The notes under the pieces are model-generated. The model saw only the letters and a list, made by a program, of their open reading frames with translations, did not search any database and was not told where the DNA came from. A DNA stretch of 64,000 nt. Source: Serratia liquefaciens ATCC 27592 (GTDB taxonomy: Bacteria > Pseudomonadota > Gammaproteobacteria > Enterobacterales > Enterobacteriaceae). How positions within the stretch are numbered: the first letter of the stretch is position 1; every line of letters starts with the position of its first letter. The stretch spans positions 1,054,001 to 1,118,000 of the forward strand of contig NC_021741.1 of the NCBI RefSeq assembly GCF_000422085.1, given 5' to 3'. This document shows, piece after piece, positions 37,313 through 47,677 of the stretch. A program made the translations under genes and the position numbers.

Positions 37313-39741
37313 TCTGGCGCTGGTTCTGGCGCGAGTGGCGCTCGCCGTCGCTGCTGATCGTTTGGCTGGCGCTGACGCTGTCGATGGCCTGCGTACTGGC
37401 ATTGGGCAGCATCAGCGATCGTATGGACAAGGGCCTGAGTCAGCAGAGCCGCGATTTTATCGCCGGTGATCGTGTGCTGCGCAGCGCCCGGCCGGTACCG
37501 GAAGGCTGGCTGCTGGATGCGCAGCAGCAGGGGCTGAAGGTCAGCCGGCAACTGTCGTTCACCACCATGACCTACGCCGGAGACCGGCCGCAGTTGGCGG
37601 ACGTGAAGGCCACCGATCTGGCCTATCCGCTGTACGGCAAGCTGGAGACCCGTCCGGCTAATGCCAAGCTGACGCCGGGCAGCGTATTGGTCGCACCGCG
37701 TTTGCTGGCGCTGTTGAACGTAAAGGTGGGTGATACGTTGGACGTGGGCGACACCCAACTGCGGATTGCCGGTGAAATCATTCAGGAGCCGGATTCCGGC
37801 TTTAACCCGTTCCAGACCGCGCCGCGTATCATGATCAATCTGGCGGATGTGGATAAAACCGGGGCTGTGCAGCCAGGCAGTCGCCTGACCTACCGTTATA
37901 TGTTTGCCGGAGCTGCGCAGGATATTCAGCGTTATGAAGATCGCCTGACGCCGCAGCTCGGCCCGGATCAGCGCTGGTTCGGACTGCAGGAATCCGGCAG
38001 CGCATTAGGCAAATCGCTGCAGCGTTCGCAGCAGTTCTTGCTGTTGTCCGCATTGCTGACTTTGCTGCTGTCGATTGCCGCCGTAGCGGTGGCGATGAGC
38101 CACTATTGCCGCAGTCGTTACGATCTGATCGCGGTGCTGAAAACGCTGGGTGCCGGTCGTAGTGCGTTGCGTAAGCTGATTGTCGGCCAGTGGCTGGCGG
38201 TGATCCTGCTGGCTGCGGTATGCGGGGGGATTATCGGGTTGGGATTTGAGGCGGTGTTGATCCGCCTGCTGGCTCCGGTGTTGCCGGGGGAGCTGCCTGC
38301 CGCCGGGACCTGGCCGTGGCTGTGGGCGATCGGCGCGTTGCTGATGATTTCGCTGCTGGTGGGGCTGCGGCCATACCGGCAGCTGTTGGCGACTCAGCCG
38401 CTGCGGGTGCTACGCCGCGATGTGGTGGCTAACGTCTGGCGGCTGCGCTACTTCCTGCCGGTGACGGCGGTGATTGTGGTAGCGTTGCTGATCGCGCTGA
38501 TGGGCGCCAGCACGCTGCTGTGGTCGATCCTGGCCGGTATTCTGGTGCTGGCCTTGCTGTTGGGCGCTATCGGTTGGGGCAGCCTGCTGCTGCTGCGCCG
38601 TATTACGCTTAAAAACCTGGCACTGCGTCTGGCGGTTAACCGTCTGTTGCATCAGCCTTGGGTGACGGTGAGCCAACTGGCGGCCTTTTCGCTGTCGTTT
38701 ATGCTGTTGGCGTTATTGCTGGTGTTGCGTGGCGATCTGCTCGAACGCTGGCAACAACAACTGCCGCCGGACAGCCCAAACTACTTCCTGTTGAACCTGA
38801 CCGAAGCGCAGGTGCCGCAGGTGAAGACTTTCCTGCAACAGCATCAAATTGCACCTGAGACCTACTATCCGATTGTCCGTGTTCGCCTGACCGAGATTAA
38901 CCAGCAGGTGGCGACCGAACGGGTGCATGAGGACGATCCGGGCGGTGAAGCGGTGAATCGCGAACTGAACCTGACCTGGCTGGCGGATTTGCCGGCGCAC
39001 AATCCTTTGCTGGCGGGCAGTTGGCCGCCTAAGACCGGCGAAGTGTCGATGGATCAGGGTATTGCCGGGCGGCTCAAGATCAAGCTGGGCGATACGCTGA
39101 CCTTCAGTGGCGATACCCAGTCGTTCAGCGCCAAGGTGACCAGCCTGCGGCAGGTGGATTGGGAAAGTCTGAAGCCGAACTTTTACTTTATCTTCCCGCC
39201 GGGTGCGCTGGACGGTCAGCCGCAAACCTGGCTCACCAGTTTCCGCTATGACGGGGATGGCCAGATGTTAACCCAGCTCAACCGTCAGTTCCCGACGCTC
39301 AGCCTGCTGGATATCGGCTCGATCCTCAAACAGGTGGGCGGCGTGCTGCAGCAGGTCAGCCGCGCACTGGAAGTGATGGTGGTGCTGGTGGTGTTGTGTG
39401 GCGGCCTGTTGCTGATGGCCCAGGTGCAGGTGGGGATGCGTCAGCGACGTCAGGAGTTGGTGGTGTATCGCACGCTGGGCGCAGGCAAGCGTCTGTTGCG
39501 CAGTACGCTGTGGTGTGAATTTGCCCTGCTGGGGCTGGTGGCGGGCATCGCCGCTGCGGTGGGCGCTGAGGCGGCACTGTGGCTGTTGCAAAGCCAGGTG
39601 TTTGACTTCCCGTGGGCACCGACACCGGTGCTGTGGTGGGCACTGCCGTTGCTCAGCGCGCTGTTGCTGTCGCTGTGTGGCGGTTGGCTGGGCGTGCGTT
39701 TGCTACGTGGTCAGGCGCTGTTCCGCAGCTACGACGGCTAG
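37309..39741 (+). CDS. ybbP: YbbP, FtsX/MacB-type ABC permease
   Basis: The 810-residue permease has an N-terminal membrane helix (MIWRWFWREWRSPSLLIVW), a periplasmic domain, two FtsX-like core modules (about residues 250-460 and 690-800), about ten membrane segments in all, and a second large soluble domain between them. It works with YbbA; the system probably acts on an envelope lipid or lipoprotein, substrate unproven. The start overlaps the ybbA stop. Confidence 0.94.
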   Translation: MIWRWFWREWRSPSLLIVWLALTLSMACVLALGSISDRMDKGLSQQSRDFIAGDRVLRSARPVPEGWLLDAQQQGLKVSRQLSFTTMTYAGDRPQLADVKATDLAYPLYGKLETRPANAKLTPGSVLVAPRLLALLNVKVGDTLDVGDTQLRIAGEIIQEPDSGFNPFQTAPRIMINLADVDKTGAVQPGSRLTYRYMFAGAAQDIQRYEDRLTPQLGPDQRWFGLQESGSALGKSLQRSQQFLLLSALLTLLLSIAAVAVAMSHYCRSRYDLIAVLKTLGAGRSALRKLIVGQWLAVILLAAVCGGIIGLGFEAVLIRLLAPVLPGELPAAGTWPWLWAIGALLMISLLVGLRPYRQLLATQPLRVLRRDVVANVWRLRYFLPVTAVIVVALLIALMGASTLLWSILAGILVLALLLGAIGWGSLLLLRRITLKNLALRLAVNRLLHQPWVTVSQLAAFSLSFMLLALLLVLRGDLLERWQQQLPPDSPNYFLLNLTEAQVPQVKTFLQQHQIAPETYYPIVRVRLTEINQQVATERVHEDDPGGEAVNRELNLTWLADLPAHNPLLAGSWPPKTGEVSMDQGIAGRLKIKLGDTLTFSGDTQSFSAKVTSLRQVDWESLKPNFYFIFPPGALDGQPQTWLTSFRYDGDGQMLTQLNRQFPTLSLLDIGSILKQVGGVLQQVSRALEVMVVLVVLCGGLLLMAQVQVGMRQRRQELVVYRTLGAGKRLLRSTLWCEFALLGLVAGIAAAVGAEAALWLLQSQVFDFPWAPTPVLWWALPLLSALLLSLCGGWLGVRLLRGQALFRSYDG

Positions 39742-39754
39742 TTCATTCAGGTTA

Positions 39755-39784
39755 TCGACCGGCCCATTGTCAGGGGCCGGTCGA
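39755..39784. terminator. Strong hairpin after ybbP
   Basis: An 11-bp perfect stem (TCGACCGGCCC and GGGCCGGTCGA, 8-base loop) lies 14 bases after ybbP. It has no T-run. The rest of the 39742-40147 gap holds only the galP control sites. Confidence 0.55.
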
Positions 39785-40049
39785 CATTACTCTCCGCACG
39801 ACCCGTTTCTCGTTAACACTACCGCTTTCAATCCCTGCCTCTATCTGTCGGCCATTCTCTTGGCCGAATCCTGTGTGAAATCGGTTACACTTTGACTTCG
39901 AGTTACTCAATTTATTGGAAGCGGCCAAGGTAAAATGATATTGCTGTCACCGCCATATTAGGGCATGAATGCTTATGTTTAGCCTTTAAAATCAGTGGTG
40001 AGTGTTGGTTTTAAGGTTGTGTTTCTGTTTTTATCTAAACAAATAATAA

Positions 40050-40065
40050 ATGTAATCGTTTCCAC
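40050..40065. promoter_or_regulatory. GalR/GalS operator upstream of galP
   Basis: ATGTAATCGTTTCCAC fits the GalR/GalS consensus GTGNAANCGNTTNCAC at all specified positions except the first. It is 82 bases before the galP start and fits galactose-induced control. Confidence 0.8.
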
Positions 40066-40068
40066 TAA

Positions 40069-40084
40069 TGTGATCACACTCACT
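40069..40084. promoter_or_regulatory. CRP-cAMP site upstream of galP
   Basis: TGTGA, six bases, TCACT: nine of ten positions fit TGTGA-N6-TCACA. It lies three bases past the GalR site, so repression and catabolite activation act on the same promoter. Confidence 0.8.
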
Positions 40085-40147
40085 TCTCTCTGGCGAATTG
40101 CCTCCTATCATACGGGCAACTTAAGCACGTTATCGTTTGGAGGCTGT

Positions 40148-41554
40148 ATGAGTACTACCGTCAAAGTGTCGGCGGCTGAAAAGAGCCAGAGCAATGCAGG
40201 GATGACTTTTTTCGTCTGTTTTCTGGCCGCACTGGCTGGGTTGCTATTCGGTCTGGATATCGGGGTTATTGCGGGTGCTCTGCCGTTTATCACCGACTCG
40301 TTTAACATCACCAGCTCCCAGCAGGAGTGGGTGGTCAGCTCAATGATGTTTGGGGCGGCGGTTGGCGCCGTGGGGAGTGGCTGGATGAACTTCCGTATCG
40401 GGCGTAAATACAGCCTGATGATTGGCGCCGTGTTGTTTGTCGTTGGTTCACTGTGCTCAGCTGCGGCTCCCAACGTGGAAATCTTGCTGATTTCTCGCGT
40501 GCTGCTTGGGCTGGCGGTGGGGGTGGCTTCTTATACCGCGCCGATTTATCTGTCTGAAATTGCCCCGGAGAAAATTCGCGGCAGCATGATCTCGATGTAT
40601 CAGTTGATGATTACCATCGGCATTCTGGCGGCCTACCTGTCGGATACCGCATTCAGCTATACCGGCGCCTGGCGCTGGATGCTGGGCGTGATCACCATCC
40701 CTGCGGTATTGCTGTTGATCGGCGTGTTCTTCTTGCCGGATAGCCCGCGCTGGCTGGCTTCGCGCAATCGCCATGAGCAGGCGCGCCAGGTATTGGAAAA
40801 GCTGCGTGACACCAGCGCTCAGGCGCAGCACGAACTGAATGAAATTCGCGAAAGCCTTAAGCTGAAACAGAGCGGCTGGGCGCTGTTTAAAGACAATAAA
40901 AACTTCCGCCGTGCCGTGTTCCTTGGCGTCCTGCTGCAGGTGATGCAACAGTTCACCGGAATGAACGTCATCATGTACTACGCACCGAAAATTTTTGGCC
41001 TGGCGGGCTTTGCCAGTACCGCACAGCAGATGTGGGGGACGGTGATTGTCGGCCTGGTTAACGTGCTGGCGACCTTTATTGCCATCGGGTTGGTTGACCG
41101 CTGGGGGCGCAAACCGACGCTGACGCTGGGCTTTGTCGTCATGGCGGTGGGCATGGGCGCGCTGGGGACCATGATGAATGTGGGCATGACCTCGCCGGCC
41201 GAGCAATACTTTGCCATCATTATGCTGCTGATGTTTATTGTCGGTTTTGCCATGAGCGCCGGCCCGCTGATTTGGGTGCTGTGTTCAGAGATCCAGCCGC
41301 TGAAAGGCCGCGATTTTGGCATAACCTGTTCTACCGCCACCAACTGGATTGCCAACATGATCGTCGGGGCGACGTTCCTGACCATGCTCAATTCGCTGGG
41401 TAGCGCGCACACTTTCTGGGTGTACGCAGCGCTTAACCTGGTATTTATCTTCATCACGCTGGCGTTGATTCCGGAAACCAAAAATATCTCGCTGGAGCAT
41501 ATCGAACGCAATCTGATGGCCGGTAAACCGTTACGCAACATTGGTTCGCGCTAG
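40148..41554 (+). CDS. galP: GalP galactose:proton symporter
   Basis: This 12-segment sugar-porter MFS protein is very close to E. coli GalP (464), for example [19 protein letters not shown] and [17 protein letters not shown]. From the ATG at 40148 (TTTGGAGGCTGT before it) it is 468 residues; the longer upstream reading has no ribosome site. [16 protein letters not shown] is kept at the C-terminus. A GalR and a CRP site upstream agree with the galactose call. galE follows 74 bases on. Confidence 0.93.
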   Translation: MSTTVKVSAAEKSQSNAGMTFFVCFLAALAGLLFGLDIGVIAGALPFITDSFNITSSQQEWVVSSMMFGAAVGAVGSGWMNFRIGRKYSLMIGAVLFVVGSLCSAAAPNVEILLISRVLLGLAVGVASYTAPIYLSEIAPEKIRGSMISMYQLMITIGILAAYLSDTAFSYTGAWRWMLGVITIPAVLLLIGVFFLPDSPRWLASRNRHEQARQVLEKLRDTSAQAQHELNEIRESLKLKQSGWALFKDNKNFRRAVFLGVLLQVMQQFTGMNVIMYYAPKIFGLAGFASTAQQMWGTVIVGLVNVLATFIAIGLVDRWGRKPTLTLGFVVMAVGMGALGTMMNVGMTSPAEQYFAIIMLLMFIVGFAMSAGPLIWVLCSEIQPLKGRDFGITCSTATNWIANMIVGATFLTMLNSLGSAHTFWVYAALNLVFIFITLALIPETKNISLEHIERNLMAGKPLRNIGSR

Positions 41555-41585
41555 CCGACAGGCTGGGCATAGGATATTCGTTCAG

Positions 41586-41609
41586 GCATCTGGCGTTAAC
41601 GCCAGATGC
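41586..41609. repeat. 24-bp perfect palindrome between galP and galE
   Basis: GCATCTGGCGTT is followed at once by its full complement, so the two arms meet with no loop. It ends 18 bases before the galE ATG and has no T-run, so it could be a processing or attenuating hairpin rather than a normal terminator. Confidence 0.75.
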
Positions 41610-41627
41610 TGACGACAGGAGGATATT

Positions 41628-42644
41628 ATGGCGATTTTGGTGACCGGCGGTGCCGGATACATTGGTTCGCACACCGTATTGGCGCTGCTGGAACGGGGTG
41701 AAGATGTGGTGGTGCTGGACAATTTGGTCAATGCGTCTGAAGAGTCCTTGCGACGCGTAGCCCAGCTGACGGGCAAAGCCGCAAAGTTCTATCGGGGTGA
41801 TATACAGGACGCAGGCTGCTTGCAGCGGATCTTTAACGAGCAGCAGATTGCTTCGGTGATCCACTTCGCCGGTCTGAAGGCGGTAGGGGAGTCGACCCAG
41901 AAGCCCCTGGAGTATTATCAAAACAACGTGACGGGCACGTTGGTCCTGCTGGAAGCGATGCGTCAGGCCGGCGTTCACCGGTTTATCTTTAGCTCCTCCG
42001 CCACGGTGTACGGTGAAAATGCGCCGGTGCCTTATCGCGAGGATATGCCGATTGGCGGCACTACCAGCCCTTACGGTACCTCAAAATGGATGGTGGAGCA
42101 GATCCTGCAAGATTTTGCCAAGGCCGAACCGACATTTTCGATTATCGCGCTACGCTACTTCAACCCGGTAGGCGCCCATGAGTCGGGGCTGATTGGTGAA
42201 GATCCCAGCGGCATTCCCAATAACCTGCTGCCGTATATCGCGCAGGTCGCTATTGGCCAGCGTGAAAGCCTGAGCGTGTTCGGCGGCGATTACCCGACCA
42301 AAGACGGCACCGGCGTGCGTGATTACATTCACGTGATGGATGTTGCTCAGGGTCACCTGGCGGCGATGGACCACTTAAAACAGATCGCCGGTTTCAAAGC
42401 CTATAATTTGGGCTCGGGGGTAGGGTATTCGGTGTTGGAAATGGTGCAGGCGTTTGAGAAAGCCTCGGGGGTAACCATTCCCTACCAGATTTTACCGCGC
42501 CGTGCGGGCGATCTGCCTGCCTTCTGGGCCGATGCCAGCCTGGCGAAACAGGAGCTGGGCTGGCAAGTGCAACGCGGCCTTGATCTGATGATGCGTGATA
42601 CCTGGAACTGGCAAAGTAAAAACCCGCAGGGCTACCGCCAATAG
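41628..42644 (+). CDS. galE: UDP-glucose 4-epimerase
   Basis: It interconverts UDP-galactose and UDP-glucose. The 338-residue enzyme (same as E. coli GalE) has the NAD motif [10 protein letters not shown], catalytic YGTSK (YxxxK) and the RYFNPVGAH block. ACAGGAGGA precedes the ATG. It is next to galP and not in a galETKM operon in this window, so it may be a second galE-type gene or a rearranged gal set. Confidence 0.94.
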   Translation: MAILVTGGAGYIGSHTVLALLERGEDVVVLDNLVNASEESLRRVAQLTGKAAKFYRGDIQDAGCLQRIFNEQQIASVIHFAGLKAVGESTQKPLEYYQNNVTGTLVLLEAMRQAGVHRFIFSSSATVYGENAPVPYREDMPIGGTTSPYGTSKWMVEQILQDFAKAEPTFSIIALRYFNPVGAHESGLIGEDPSGIPNNLLPYIAQVAIGQRESLSVFGGDYPTKDGTGVRDYIHVMDVAQGHLAAMDHLKQIAGFKAYNLGSGVGYSVLEMVQAFEKASGVTIPYQILPRRAGDLPAFWADASLAKQELGWQVQRGLDLMMRDTWNWQSKNPQGYRQ

Positions 42645-42662
42645 TTTTTCATCGACAGTAAA

Positions 42663-42694
42663 AAAGGGTTCAGCTTGCTGAACCCTTTGTTTTT
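42663..42694. terminator. Bidirectional terminator between galE and purK
   Basis: A 12-bp stem (AAAGGGTTCAGC, TT loop, GCTGAACCCTTT) is followed by GTTTTT, with A's upstream for the minus strand. It has the same 9-bp core as the mscK terminator. Confidence 0.9.
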
Positions 42695-42709
42695 AGTGCG
42701 GCGTAACGC

Positions 42710-43777
42710 TTAAGCCAGCTTTTGTTGCGCCCAGGCCAAACCGCTTTGGTATTCGGCCGGTAACAGCGGCGCCAAAGCCTGCAATGCCTGTTGCAACGCA
42801 CCGGCGTCGGGATCGTTCAGGTTGAGATGCCCAACCTTGCGGCCCTCGCGCACCTCTTTCTCGTACCAGTGCAGATGCACCAGCGGTAACGCCAGCCACT
42901 GCTGATTTACCGCGGTACCGATCAGGTTGACCATCACCGACGGGGTGCTCACGACCGGCTTCGGCAGCGGCAGGGCGAGAATGGCACGCAGGTGCAGTTC
43001 GAACTGGCTGATAGACGCGCCGTTTTGCGTCCAGTGGCCGCTGTTGTGGACCCGAGGCGCCAGTTCGTTAATCAGCAGACGATCGCCAACGATAAAACAC
43101 TCCATCGCCATGACGCCGACGTAGTTCAGTTCATCAAGGATCGCCGTCAGCATCTGTTCAGCTTGCTGTTGCAGCGCAGGATTGGGCTGCGGCAACGCCA
43201 CGCTGGTGCGCAGAATGCCTTCTTCATGCAGGTTATGGGTCAGCGGATAGAACACCGATTTACCGTCGTGTCCGCGTGCGCCGACCAATGAGACCTCGCC
43301 GGAGAAGTTAATCCCCTGTTCGACGATGCATTCGCCATAGGCATCGGCCGGCAGTTCGGCTTCCTGACCTGGGCGCAGGCGCCACTGGCCCCGGCCGTCG
43401 TAACCGCCGACGCGACGTTTAACGATAGCCAGTTCGCCCAGGGTCGCGAAAACCTGCGGCCACTCGGCGACGTCGGTCAGCAACTGCCAGGGGGCAGTGG
43501 CCAGGCCGAGCTGATCGAGTAACTGTTTTTGCGTCAGGCGGTCCGCCAGACGGGGGAAAATATCGCGGTTAACGAAGCTGTTGTGGGTCGCCAGCTCACG
43601 CGTCAGCGCGGTTTCCGGCCAACGCTCGATTTCGGCGGTGATCACGCTGTTTTGATAAGGTACCGCTTCCGGCTCAGCGTCGAGGCCAACCGGATAGACG
43701 GCGATCCCCAGCGGCTCACCGGCCTGACGCAGCATACGCCCCAATTGACCGTTACCCAGTACGCAAACCGGCTTCAT
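42710..43777 (-). CDS. purK: PurK, N5-carboxyaminoimidazole ribonucleotide synthase
   Basis: This ATP-grasp enzyme carboxylates AIR in de novo purine synthesis. The 355-residue protein (same as E. coli) starts [17 protein letters not shown], has the [14 protein letters not shown] nucleotide loop and [14 protein letters not shown]. Its ATG overlaps the purE stop, so purE-purK form one operon. Confidence 0.97.
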   Translation of the reverse strand: MKPVCVLGNGQLGRMLRQAGEPLGIAVYPVGLDAEPEAVPYQNSVITAEIERWPETALTRELATHNSFVNRDIFPRLADRLTQKQLLDQLGLATAPWQLLTDVAEWPQVFATLGELAIVKRRVGGYDGRGQWRLRPGQEAELPADAYGECIVEQGINFSGEVSLVGARGHDGKSVFYPLTHNLHEEGILRTSVALPQPNPALQQQAEQMLTAILDELNYVGVMAMECFIVGDRLLINELAPRVHNSGHWTQNGASISQFELHLRAILALPLPKPVVSTPSVMVNLIGTAVNQQWLALPLVHLHWYEKEVREGRKVGHLNLNDPDAGALQQALQALAPLLPAEYQSGLAWAQQKLA

Positions 43778-44298
43778 GCTTCCTCCCGCGGGTCCGGGTT
43801 ATTCAGCACCTCGTCAGTCTGCGCCTGACGCCAATCGGCCAGGCGTTGCGCCAACTCAGCGTCATGCAACGCCAGAATTTGCGCTGCCAGCAGTGCAGCA
43901 TTGGCGGCGCCGGCCTTGCCGATCGCCAGGGTGCCTACCGGAATACCGCGCGGCATTTGCACGATGGAATACAGGCTGTCCACGCCGCTCAAGGCAGCGC
44001 TTTGCACCGGCACACCCAGCACCGGCACCAGGGTTTTCGCCGCCAGCATACCCGGCAGGTGCGCAGCACCGCCCGCACCGGCAATGATCACGTCGATACC
44101 CTTGGCGCTTGCCTGTTCGGCAAAGCTGAACAGCTTGTCTGGCGTGCGATGAGCGGAAACGACTTCGACATGGAACGGGACGTCGAGTGAGGTCAGGACT
44201 TCGGCCGCAAACTGCATGGTGGCCCAGTCACTTTTCGATCCCATTACAATTGCGATTTTAACCTCAGCGTGAGTGGCTGAAGCGGCGTTGGCTCCCAT
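43774..44298 (-). CDS. purE: PurE, N5-CAIR mutase
   Basis: It moves the carboxyl group made by PurK to give CAIR. From the Met at 44298 it is 174 residues (E. coli 169), with [22 protein letters not shown] and [12 protein letters not shown] ribosome site (AGGAG on the minus strand) precedes this Met; an in-frame Met further upstream is unlikely. The operon is led by a PurR box. Confidence 0.95.
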   Translation of the reverse strand: MGANAASATHAEVKIAIVMGSKSDWATMQFAAEVLTSLDVPFHVEVVSAHRTPDKLFSFAEQASAKGIDVIIAGAGGAAHLPGMLAAKTLVPVLGVPVQSAALSGVDSLYSIVQMPRGIPVGTLAIGKAGAANAALLAAQILALHDAELAQRLADWRQAQTDEVLNNPDPREEA

Positions 44299-44391
44299 GG
44301 GTGTAAGGCTCCTGTAATTGTACAAACGACGGCCGATTGCCTGCGGCGGGAGGCCGAATGAGGGCGTAGAGCATACCATGAGCGAACGGCA

Positions 44392-44407
44392 AGGAAAACG
44401 GTTGCGT
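44392..44407 (-). promoter_or_regulatory. PurR operator of purEK
   Basis: On the minus strand ACGCAACCGTTTTCCT matches the PurR consensus ACGCAAACGTTTTCGT at 14 of 16 positions. It is 94 bases before purE. Confidence 0.82.
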
Positions 44408-44464
44408 CGCCGGTTTTGATCGTCAAAAGCGCGAATTTTTATACCCGCGCGTTAAGTCAGAAGC

Positions 44465-45187
44465 TTAGAAAGGGAATTGGATCAGTTCGACGGCGTCGGC
44501 GCTGACTTTGATCATCGAGCCTTCTTCATGCCAGGCACCCAGCACTAAACGGTGAGCTTTACCGTTGCTCAGCGTCAGCTCATGCACGGCCGGACGATGC
44601 GTGTGGCCATGGATCATCCAGTGAACCTGGTGGTTCAGCATGGTTTGCTCAACCGCCTGCGGGTTGACGTCCATGATGGCGTCCGATTTGTATTGGTTGC
44701 TTTGCCGGCTGCGGGCACGCATTTTAGCGGCGATCTTAAGGCGCCAGCGTAAAGGCATTGCCAGGAACAATTTTTGAATCAGTGGGTTGTGTACTTTTCG
44801 GCGGAACTGTTGGTAGGCCCGATCGTCGGTACACAGCGTGTCACCGTGCAGGATCAGGATTTTGCGGCCATACAGGTCCAGCACCTTTTCTTCCGGCAGC
44901 AGTTGCATGCCGCTGGCACGGGCAAAGCGCTTGCCCACCAGAAAATCACGGTTGCCGTGGATAAAGTAGCAGGGCACGCCTGCCTGTTGCAGCGTTTTCA
45001 GCGCCGCAGCGATTTCAGCATGCAGCGGTTCGGGATCGTCATCGCCGATCCAGGCTTCGAACAGATCGCCGAGTATGTACAGGGCTTCGGCGTGTATGGC
45101 ATCTTGCCGCAAAAAACGCAGAAAACCGGCAGTAATTGCCGGTTCCTGTGCGCTTAAATGCAGATCTGCAATGAACAGCGTGTTCAT
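44465..45187 (-). CDS. lpxH: LpxH, UDP-2,3-diacylglucosamine hydrolase
   Basis: This membrane-associated metallophosphoesterase makes lipid X in lipid A synthesis. The 240-residue protein (same as E. coli) has [32 protein letters not shown] and HGHTHRP metal motifs. It starts ten bases after the ppiB stop, so ppiB-lpxH are co-transcribed. Confidence 0.97.
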   Translation of the reverse strand: MNTLFIADLHLSAQEPAITAGFLRFLRQDAIHAEALYILGDLFEAWIGDDDPEPLHAEIAAALKTLQQAGVPCYFIHGNRDFLVGKRFARASGMQLLPEEKVLDLYGRKILILHGDTLCTDDRAYQQFRRKVHNPLIQKLFLAMPLRWRLKIAAKMRARSRQSNQYKSDAIMDVNPQAVEQTMLNHQVHWMIHGHTHRPAVHELTLSNGKAHRLVLGAWHEEGSMIKVSADAVELIQFPF

Positions 45188-45197
45188 TCAGCTGCGA

Positions 45198-45692
45198 TTA
45201 CTCGCTGACGGTAACGCTGGTGACGATCACGTCTTCTACCGGTACGTCCTGGTGCATGCCGCTGCGGCCAGTTTTCACGGCTTTGATCTTGTTAACCACG
45301 TCCATGCCTTCAACCACTTCAGCAAATACGCAGTAGCCCCAACCCTGGGCGTTTTCGCCGCGGAAGTTCAGGAAGTCGTTGTCTGCAACGTTGATGAAGA
45401 ACTGTGCGGTCGCGGAGTGTGGATCGTTGGTACGCGCCATTGCCAGGGTACCGATGGTGTTTTTCAGACCGTTGTTGGCTTCGTTCTTGATGGTGGCTTT
45501 GGTGTCTTTCTGGCTCATACCTGGCTCAAAACCGCCGCCCTGAATCATGAAGCCATTGATAACACGGTGGAAAATGGTGTTGTTGTAGAAACCGTCACGG
45601 CAGTAGTTCAGGAAGTTTTCAACGGTAACCGGTGCTTTGTCCGCGAAGGTGTTGATAACGATGTCGCCGTGATTAGTGTGGAAAGTAACCAT
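45198..45692 (-). CDS. ppiB: PpiB, cytoplasmic peptidyl-prolyl isomerase
   Basis: This cyclophilin of 164 residues (same as E. coli PpiB) has no signal peptide, so it is cytoplasmic. It keeps [13 protein letters not shown] and the Gln, Phe and Trp of the cyclophilin pocket. It is divergent from cysS across a 309-base gap that carries a Zur-like palindrome. Confidence 0.96.
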   Translation of the reverse strand: MVTFHTNHGDIVINTFADKAPVTVENFLNYCRDGFYNNTIFHRVINGFMIQGGGFEPGMSQKDTKATIKNEANNGLKNTIGTLAMARTNDPHSATAQFFINVADNDFLNFRGENAQGWGYCVFAEVVEGMDVVNKIKAVKTGRSGMHQDVPVEDVIVTSVTVSE

Positions 45693-45823
45693 AGTTTTAG
45701 TCCTAACAAGATGAAGTGAGATGTCACATGGAGCGAGTGAACTATCAGACCGCCGTTATAACATATCTCCTGTAATGAGTCAGCAGCGGCTAAACCGCGC
45801 TCAGGCTGTGGTAAATGGCAATT

Positions 45824-45838
45824 TGTTATATTATAACA
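45824..45838. promoter_or_regulatory. Zur-like palindrome between ppiB and cysS
   Basis: TGTTATATTATAACA is a perfect 15-bp dyad (odd centre) matching the core of the Zur box known upstream of znuABC in enterobacteria. It is 132 bases before ppiB and 164 before cysS. A partial second element, GTTATAACAT, is at about 45754-45763. No zinc-uptake gene is here, so the target is unclear. Confidence 0.5.
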
Positions 45839-46001
45839 TCTGTGGCAATCGCTGATTTATCACCGTTTTCCACCTCTGAGCTCAGCAAAGCGCGGCCTTA
45901 ACCTTGCATTAGATCAGGCTTCGGGTTTCAATACGCTGCTGGGTGAACAACCTTAACCCTGGTTATCATTTTTGTTATCACGCACACCACGGAATGTCCC
46001 G

Positions 46002-47387
46002 ATGCTAAAGATTTTTAATACCCTGAGTCGTCAAAAAGAGGAATTTAAACCCATTCATGCCGGTAAAGTGGGCATGTACGTGTGCGGGGTAACCATCTAT
46101 GACCTGTGTCATATCGGACATGGGCGTACCTTCGTTGCTTTCGATGTGGTGGCACGTTATCTGCGCTATCTCGGCTACTCGCTGAACTATGTGCGTAACG
46201 TCACCGACGTTGACGACAAAATTATCCGCCGCGCGACTGAAAATGGCGAAAGCTGCGATCAACTGACCGCACGCATGCTGGCGGAGATGCACGCCGACTT
46301 CGATTCTCTGCTGATCGAACGACCGGACATTGAACCGCGTGCGACCCAGCATATCGCCGAGATTATTGAGATCACCCAGCGCCTGATCGATCGCGATCAC
46401 GCGTATGTGGCCAGCAACGGCGACGTGATGTTCTCCATCGACAGCGATCCGCAATACGGTTTGCTGTCACGCCAGGATCTGGATCAGCTGCAGGCCGGTG
46501 CGCGCGTAGAAATCGACGACGTGAAACGCAACCCGATGGACTTCGTGCTGTGGAAGATGTCCAAGCCGGGCGAACCGAGCTGGGCGTCGCCTTGGGGCGC
46601 AGGGCGTCCGGGTTGGCACATTGAATGTTCTGCCATGAACTGCAAGCAGCTTGGCACCCATTTTGATATCCACGGTGGCGGTTCCGATCTGATGTTCCCG
46701 CACCACGAGAACGAAATTGCCCAGTCGAGCTGCGCCCACGACGGCCCGTACGTCAATTACTGGATGCACTCCGGCATGGTAATGATCGACAAAGAAAAAA
46801 TGTCGAAATCCCTGGATAACTTCTTCACTATTCGCGACGTGCTGGGTTACTACGACGCTGAAACCGTGCGTTACTTCCTGATGTCCGGCCACTATCGCAG
46901 CCAGTTGAACTACAGCGAAGAGAATCTGAAGCAGGCCCGTACCGCTCTGGAACGCCTGTACACTGCGCTGCGTGGCACTGATGCCAACGCCCAACCGGCC
47001 GGCGGCGACGTGTTTGAAGCCCGTTTCCGTGAAGCCATGGACGACGACTTCAACACGCCGGAAGCTTACTCGGCGCTGTTTGATTTGGCGCGTGAGGTTA
47101 ACCGTCTGAAAGCTGAAGACATGACGGCGGCGAACGGCATGGCTGCAGAGCTGCGCAAGCTGGCGAAGGTGCTCGGTCTGCTGCAGCAGGAACCTGAACA
47201 GTTCCTGCAGAGCGGCGCACAGGTCGATGATAGTGAAGTGGCGGAGATCGAAGCCTTGATCAAGCAGCGTAACGATGCGCGTAAAGCCAAAGATTGGGCG
47301 TTGGCGGATGCCGCGCGCGATCGCTTGAATGAGATGAACATCGTGCTGGAAGATGGCCCGCAGGGAACCACCTGGCGCCGTAAGTAA
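46002..47387 (+). CDS. cysS: Cysteinyl-tRNA synthetase
   Basis: The 461-residue class Ia synthetase (same as E. coli) has the Zn-binding Cys in YVCGVTIYD, the HIGHGRT signature, KMSKS at EKMSKSLDN and [10 protein letters not shown] chose the ATG at 46002, giving MLKIFNTLS as in E. coli; an upstream in-frame ATG adds ten unlikely residues. Confidence 0.97.
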   Translation: MLKIFNTLSRQKEEFKPIHAGKVGMYVCGVTIYDLCHIGHGRTFVAFDVVARYLRYLGYSLNYVRNVTDVDDKIIRRATENGESCDQLTARMLAEMHADFDSLLIERPDIEPRATQHIAEIIEITQRLIDRDHAYVASNGDVMFSIDSDPQYGLLSRQDLDQLQAGARVEIDDVKRNPMDFVLWKMSKPGEPSWASPWGAGRPGWHIECSAMNCKQLGTHFDIHGGGSDLMFPHHENEIAQSSCAHDGPYVNYWMHSGMVMIDKEKMSKSLDNFFTIRDVLGYYDAETVRYFLMSGHYRSQLNYSEENLKQARTALERLYTALRGTDANAQPAGGDVFEARFREAMDDDFNTPEAYSALFDLAREVNRLKAEDMTAANGMAAELRKLAKVLGLLQQEPEQFLQSGAQVDDSEVAEIEALIKQRNDARKAKDWALADAARDRLNEMNIVLEDGPQGTTWRRK

Positions 47388-47408
47388 TCCGCTTTAGGCT
47401 ACAAACAA

Positions 47409-47441
47409 AAAAGGCGCTGAGTTAATCTTCAGCGCCTTTTC
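47409..47441 (+). terminator. Rho-independent terminator after cysS
   Basis: A 12-bp stem (AAAAGGCGCTGA and TCAGCGCCTTTT) with a loop of about eight bases lies between convergent cysS and ybcJ. It is symmetrical enough to serve both strands. Confidence 0.88.
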
Positions 47442-47454
47442 TATGGAGCGGGGT

Positions 47455-47667
47455 TTACGGCTTAACTACAACCTTACCGCCGTTAAACTCCACGACCTGA
47501 TCGGCAACGATTTTGCAGCGTTTGCGCGTTTCGACTTTGCCGTTCACTTTCACCTGCCCATCGGCGATGACTTCTTTGGCGGCACCGCCGCTTTCACACC
47601 AGCCCTGGAATTTGAGCAGGTCGCACAGTTCGACGTGCGGGTGATTATCCAGATTAAAAGTTTCCAT
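47455..47667 (-). CDS. ybcJ: YbcJ, small S4-like RNA-binding protein
   Basis: The 70-residue protein has one S4/Hsp15-type RNA-binding fold: FNLDNHPHVELCDLLK, GGAAKEVIADGQVKVNG, ETRKRCKI. E. coli YbcJ is the same size and in the same place. It is followed ten bases upstream by folD on the same strand. Confidence 0.93.
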   Translation of the reverse strand: METFNLDNHPHVELCDLLKFQGWCESGGAAKEVIADGQVKVNGKVETRKRCKIVADQVVEFNGGKVVVKP

Positions 47668-47677
47668 ACTGCCTTAC

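Noticed and set aside
40457..41206. 249-codon frame antisense to galP
   Set aside because: Shadow of a GC-rich membrane-protein gene; composition (His, Arg, Gln) is typical of noncoding reverse frames.
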